NCBI RefSeq assembly: GCF_000210295.1
Contig: NC_026739.1
Coordinates: 406,262 to 470,261, forward strand
Length of the DNA: 64,000 nt
Origin: Trypanosoma brucei gambiense DAL972
Taxonomy: Eukaryota; Euglenozoa; Kinetoplastea; Trypanosomatida; Trypanosomatidae
Direction of reading: 5' to 3'
This document shows, piece by piece, positions 60,801 to 64,000 of the stretch (position 1 is the stretch's first letter; each line of letters opens with the position of its first letter). Below the pieces are notes generated by a model that worked only from the letters and a program-made list of their open reading frames with translations, searched no databases and was not told the origin of the DNA. Made by a program: the position numbers and the translations under genes.

Positions 60801-61887
60801 TGACCGGCCGAAGTGCCTTTTTTTTTTTTTTGAGAGGCGTGGGGGTGGGGAAGCGACCTGCCCTAAACACCGTGTCGTGTAAGGGAATTCAATAAAGGGA
60901 GCCACAGTTAATAGTAGCTGACTAGCATACATCGCTGGAGGGGCGGGGGCGGGGAGAGTTCAACCTTTTCGGATTTCTTTCTTGGGGTAAAAAGGTGATC
61001 AACGAGGGTGAAATACTTTGTTTTCTTGTTTACCGACGCATGAAGGGGTGATAATGTCTTTAATTATCCTGCAGATATTCGGTTTGTGTTTGCGACTTAA
61101 ATTTATAGCTGCGTGTTAAACCACTGCGTTTAATGCTGCTGGTGCGAACCTTGAACAATCATTATTGTTGAAGGAACAGAGTGGTGACTGAAAGCTCGGT
61201 TGCAGAGCGTCAAGAATCGATAGTCACTCAATCGGTTTCATGTCATTTTTTTAAAAATATGTATCGGTGACTACTTTTTCAGTCGGAAAACCCAGTTCAT
61301 CTCCTCATGCTACTGATGTTGCGTTACCAGTTTCTTGATCGAAAAGAGGAGTGGTAGCGCGGCAGACGGCCCTGTGAGGCAGACTATGTTATGCGGGTGA
61401 GCTTTGGGGGGGGGGGGAAGAGGAGGAGGAGGAAGGGCACTTACTAGAGCTGGTGTTTCTTTACTTGTCGCTACTGTGAACGCGTCTTGGTTATGGGTTA
61501 ATTGCTTTTTTAAAAAAAATCTACGGGATTGTCGGTTGAATACGGTTTTACACAGCCAGCAGATGTTTTTCCGTTCCCAATTTGGGAGGTTACAAAGTTG
61601 TACAATGGTGTTTCGTGCAACGTAAACTCCGTTTATCGGCGTAGCTATTTGGTTTTTAAGCGATAAATGGCATTTCGTAACACTTTCACAACTCCAGGAA
61701 AGTTTTCAACCGTTTCCAAGAACATAGTTTTGCTACTGATTTGGCGCGTGAAAGTATTTTTACGTGCCGAGGGCTTTGCTCATTCATTAGTGATGTTGCC
61801 GGTTTCTCTTTACAGTAAAATTTTGTTATGTGACGTTAAAAAAAAAATTGTCTACTTCCATTGTTGTACGAGGAAAAAGTAAGAAGC
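57859..61887. other. 4-kb gene-poor interval in rightward array
   Basis: No confident gene. The plus strand is T/G-rich throughout. It contains a pyrimidine tract with AG near 58107 that leads into no long frame, a 117-codon ATG frame (59794-60147), a 41-codon ATG frame (60550-60675) and a G12 run (61406-61417). The region may be long UTR, non-coding RNA or part of an extended transcription start zone. Confidence 0.6.
61406..61417. repeat. G12 homopolymer on transcribed strand
   Basis: Twelve G on the plus strand, the sense strand of the rightward array. Confidence 0.95.
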
Positions 61888-62406
61888 ATGTTACGTCGCT
61901 GCCCCTGTGTGTGGCCTGATGGACCCACGAAGAGTAGCGTGTCCATTGGAACAGCCTTCACCCTGCAGAAACGTTTTTTGAAAATAGCAAAATCTGCGTT
62001 CGGGTTCTACCTCGCGCGTCGTGGGCAACGGAAGTATCCATTTCTTCGGAGACCTCATATTAAAAATACCCACTCAATGAATCCGAGTGCCCCGTACTTT
62101 TGGAGCTTTATGACAGCCAAAAGTCAAATGGCCTTTCTGCCGGAAGAAAACTACATCACAGGTGACTGGACAGGGAAGTTCTTTGTGTCGAAGCGTCAGG
62201 TGTACACCCTTCAACACGCTACTAGCGGAGCAAAGGTGCGGGTAAAGTCGTTTCCTTCAATTTTTGAATTTAATAGTCCATCCCGTTGGAATATTGGCAA
62301 AGAGATGAACACACTTACTAAACCTCGCATGGATCTCATTGATGAGCAAATGTTGACGAAGAAGCAAAGACTGGATTACGTTCGGGCCGGTTTGCTGCCC
62401 AAGTAA
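61888..62406 (+). CDS. Putative mitochondrial orphan protein
   Basis: A 172-residue basic protein that I do not recognise. The N-terminus begins MLRRCPCVWPDG and continues with a basic helical region (LQKRFLKIAKSAFGFYLARRGQRKY), which suits mitochondrial import or rRNA contact. The rest is mixed, with FWSFMTAKSQMAFLPEEN and TLTKPRMDLIDEQMLTKK. Composition and size resemble kinetoplastid mitoribosomal proteins, but no named family is evident. A TTTCTCTTTACAG acceptor lies at 61803-61815. The frame reaches upstream to 61861 only through a TTG; the ATG at 61888 is used. Confidence 0.8.
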   Translation: MLRRCPCVWPDGPTKSSVSIGTAFTLQKRFLKIAKSAFGFYLARRGQRKYPFLRRPHIKNTHSMNPSAPYFWSFMTAKSQMAFLPEENYITGDWTGKFFVSKRQVYTLQHATSGAKVRVKSFPSIFEFNSPSRWNIGKEMNTLTKPRMDLIDEQMLTKKQRLDYVRAGLLPK

Positions 62407-63562
62407 GATTTTCCTCATTCTTCGTGTTTGTGTGCGGGGGCATATTTTTGTGTGGTGCCATGGACTCTCGCTTGCTATAGGGGCCATTTTTTTTTTTTTT
62501 TGCTATCCTTCTATCGATATCGTCCCTTTACCTCTGCGGTGCGCTATGTAAGCAGTGTGTCTCAGGGCGAGGACCCACCGCCTGCCCCTCTACCCCGGCA
62601 GAATTCTTACTACTCATTTTGGGGAAGTGGGTGCGCCCGTTTGTTAGTGTGACTATGGTTCTTCTGATACGTTGTGAGTGAAAAATTCTTCAGACTGAGT
62701 TATTACCTCTTTAGAGGTGGGAACGAAGAGGGGAAAGATGCCTATGTCCGTGATGAGGTGATGGTACATAAGACAAGTAAATCTTCCCAACCTCTGGTGT
62801 TTACGATATAGGGGTACCGCGGCTAGTTGCCCCTTCAAAGGGACTACGAAAACCCAAAAGAAGTCACGAAACATGGCTATTTCTCCTTGTAAGCCCGGGT
62901 GTTTCGCTAGGCAAAGGGAAAATATCAACGATTGTGTCGTGTTAGCTGCATCGGGCATGTAGCTGGGTTGTGGACAGCGTTGCATCTGGATATGTGAGCT
63001 ATCCAAGCGTGCATCCGACAACGAGGGACTGGCGCCCTCTGATTGCCAGCGCTGGGTGCATGCCATTACCCAACGTTGGTGTGTTGGATTTAGGGAGGGA
63101 CGAGTATCGTTGATACCGAGGGGAGGTTAACCCTTGAGGGTGTCGGGGTAGTGTCATTGGATACCAGTTATGTGTGTATGCTCGGCTATAAGCGTTTTTT
63201 TGTGATTGTATGGCATGCGAAGTGTTTTTTACACGTGGCCTTTGTGCATTTTCCATCGTACTGTATTAGTTGTCGGAACCTCACTATTGTGTCCACTGAC
63301 AGTCACTATCGGGAGATGGGCATATCGAGGGTAAGGGATGGTTCCAGCATTGTTTCTGCTTCTTGGCTTGCTGGCTAGCACGAGGGGTCGGTACTACCAG
63401 CAACTTTTCATAAGTGACACCAGGTGCGAAGCATCACCACAACTTTTTTAAATAAAAGAAAACACGTTTTACGAGGGGTGTAGGGCGTTTTGTTAACCGT
63501 GCGGAGCTGCTGTCTTGGTCTCTCTTCATCATTCTATTATTTAAATAGTGCGGTAGCTTACT
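62407..63562. other. Intergenic spacer
   Basis: About 1.15 kb without a gene. T-runs near 62488-62501 and ordinary T/G-rich sequence elsewhere. A pyrimidine tract (63510-63541) with AG at 63547-63548 marks the processing site of the gene at the right edge. Confidence 0.55.
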
Positions 63563-64000
63563 ATGCTCCGTGTTGTGTCGTCAAGGAAAATTTGTACTAC
63601 TATTGTCCGACGTTGCCGTGGGGGTTCCGTCTTAGAGGAGATATTTGCAGAGCTTGCTGCTTGCGATGTAGCCCAACGGAGCGCGCAACCCACGCCACAA
63701 GTTGATTTCGCTCGGAGGGAGAAGTGCAGAGGTGATTTTAACTCCGGAGCAGGAAAAAGCAATGCCGTTACATCTCCTGGGCGATCTCCGGAATCTGAAG
63801 ATAGGGACATTCGGGCGGAAACATCAAAGCAGAAACATCTCCAGCGCCAACTGCAGGAGGTGTGGGACCGAGTAGCGATGGCGAAGGTGGAAGAAGAGAA
63901 GGAGGAAGGGGTGCGGCGTCGCTCCCGTTACGTAGTTTCACCTCCTGCCATTCTACATCACTCAACAGCAGAGCTTGTCCAAGAGAACTCTCCGCAGCAT
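63563..64000 (+). CDS. 5' part of coiled-coil gene cut by window edge
   Basis: An open frame from the ATG at 63563 stays open for 146 codons to the last base of the window, so the gene is partial at its 3' end. The first ~20 residues (MLRVVSSRKICTTIVRRCRG) are basic and free of acids, like a mitochondrial presequence. Residues ~65-95 are Ser/Gly/Asp-rich. A charged helix follows (KQKHLQRQLQEVWDRVAM, then KVEEEKEEGVRRRSR), typical of coiled coil. A pyrimidine tract with AG lies 15-50 bases upstream. The family is not recognisable from this portion. Overlapping minus-strand frames here are shadows. Confidence 0.75.
   Translation, partial: MLRVVSSRKICTTIVRRCRGGSVLEEIFAELAACDVAQRSAQPTPQVDFARREKCRGDFNSGAGKSNAVTSPGRSPESEDRDIRAETSKQKHLQRQLQEVWDRVAMAKVEEEKEEGVRRRSRYVVSPPAILHHSTAELVQENSPQH

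Overview
The window looks like a chromosome-internal piece of a kinetoplastid nuclear genome, most likely Trypanosoma brucei or a close relative. Genes are intronless and lie in long same-strand arrays separated by short pyrimidine/purine-rich spacers. Many starts sit just 3' of a pyrimidine tract plus AG, as expected for spliced-leader trans-splicing. The families are typical of trypanosomes: BBS2, NAA25, an ALG14-ALG13 fusion, CBP20, a short SF3B2, HisRS, a degenerate PI-PLC-like protein, CDC16 and GrpE. From memory, unchecked, this order matches T. brucei chromosome 6 (HisRS and GrpE regions).

Layout: positions 1-51,887 form one leftward (minus-strand) array of 24 confident genes. In transcription order these are CDC16, an MhpD/FAH-like protein, NudC, an orphan, two tandem RPS30 copies, the PI-PLC-like protein, a PPR-like protein, an orphan, HisRS, RRS1, a cytochrome b5/reductase fusion and a STE11-type kinase. 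A 6.1-kb AT-rich gene-free block (24,143-30,298) follows. Then come BBS2, an AMP-binding-like protein, SF3B2, a coiled-coil orphan, LMBD2, CBP20, ALG14-ALG13, NAA25, an LRR protein, a SAM-domain membrane protein and a low-complexity orphan. The divergent strand-switch region is 51,888-56,123. To its right are rightward genes: an orphan (56,124), mitochondrial GrpE, a putative mitochondrial protein (61,888) and a coiled-coil gene that runs off the right edge (63,563).

Regulation should be polycistronic. The divergent region is the expected transcription start zone for both arrays, and the base skew flips inside it. No operons in the bacterial sense are implied; neighbours share transcription but not function. 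Thematic links are modest: mitochondrial proteins (GrpE and several putatively targeted orphans), RNA processing (CBP20, SF3B2), translation and ribosome biogenesis (HisRS, RPS30, RRS1), and cilium (BBS2).

The most unusual items are the AT-rich block, a 236-bp near-identical inverted repeat pair 14 kb apart (38,667-38,902 and 52,865-53,100), a 24-bp perfect hairpin just after a stop codon (3,023-3,097), recurrent long G homopolymers mostly on the coding strand, and three enzyme-like genes that lack expected catalytic residues. I saw no tRNA, rRNA, snRNA, VSG, CRISPR array or complete transposon.
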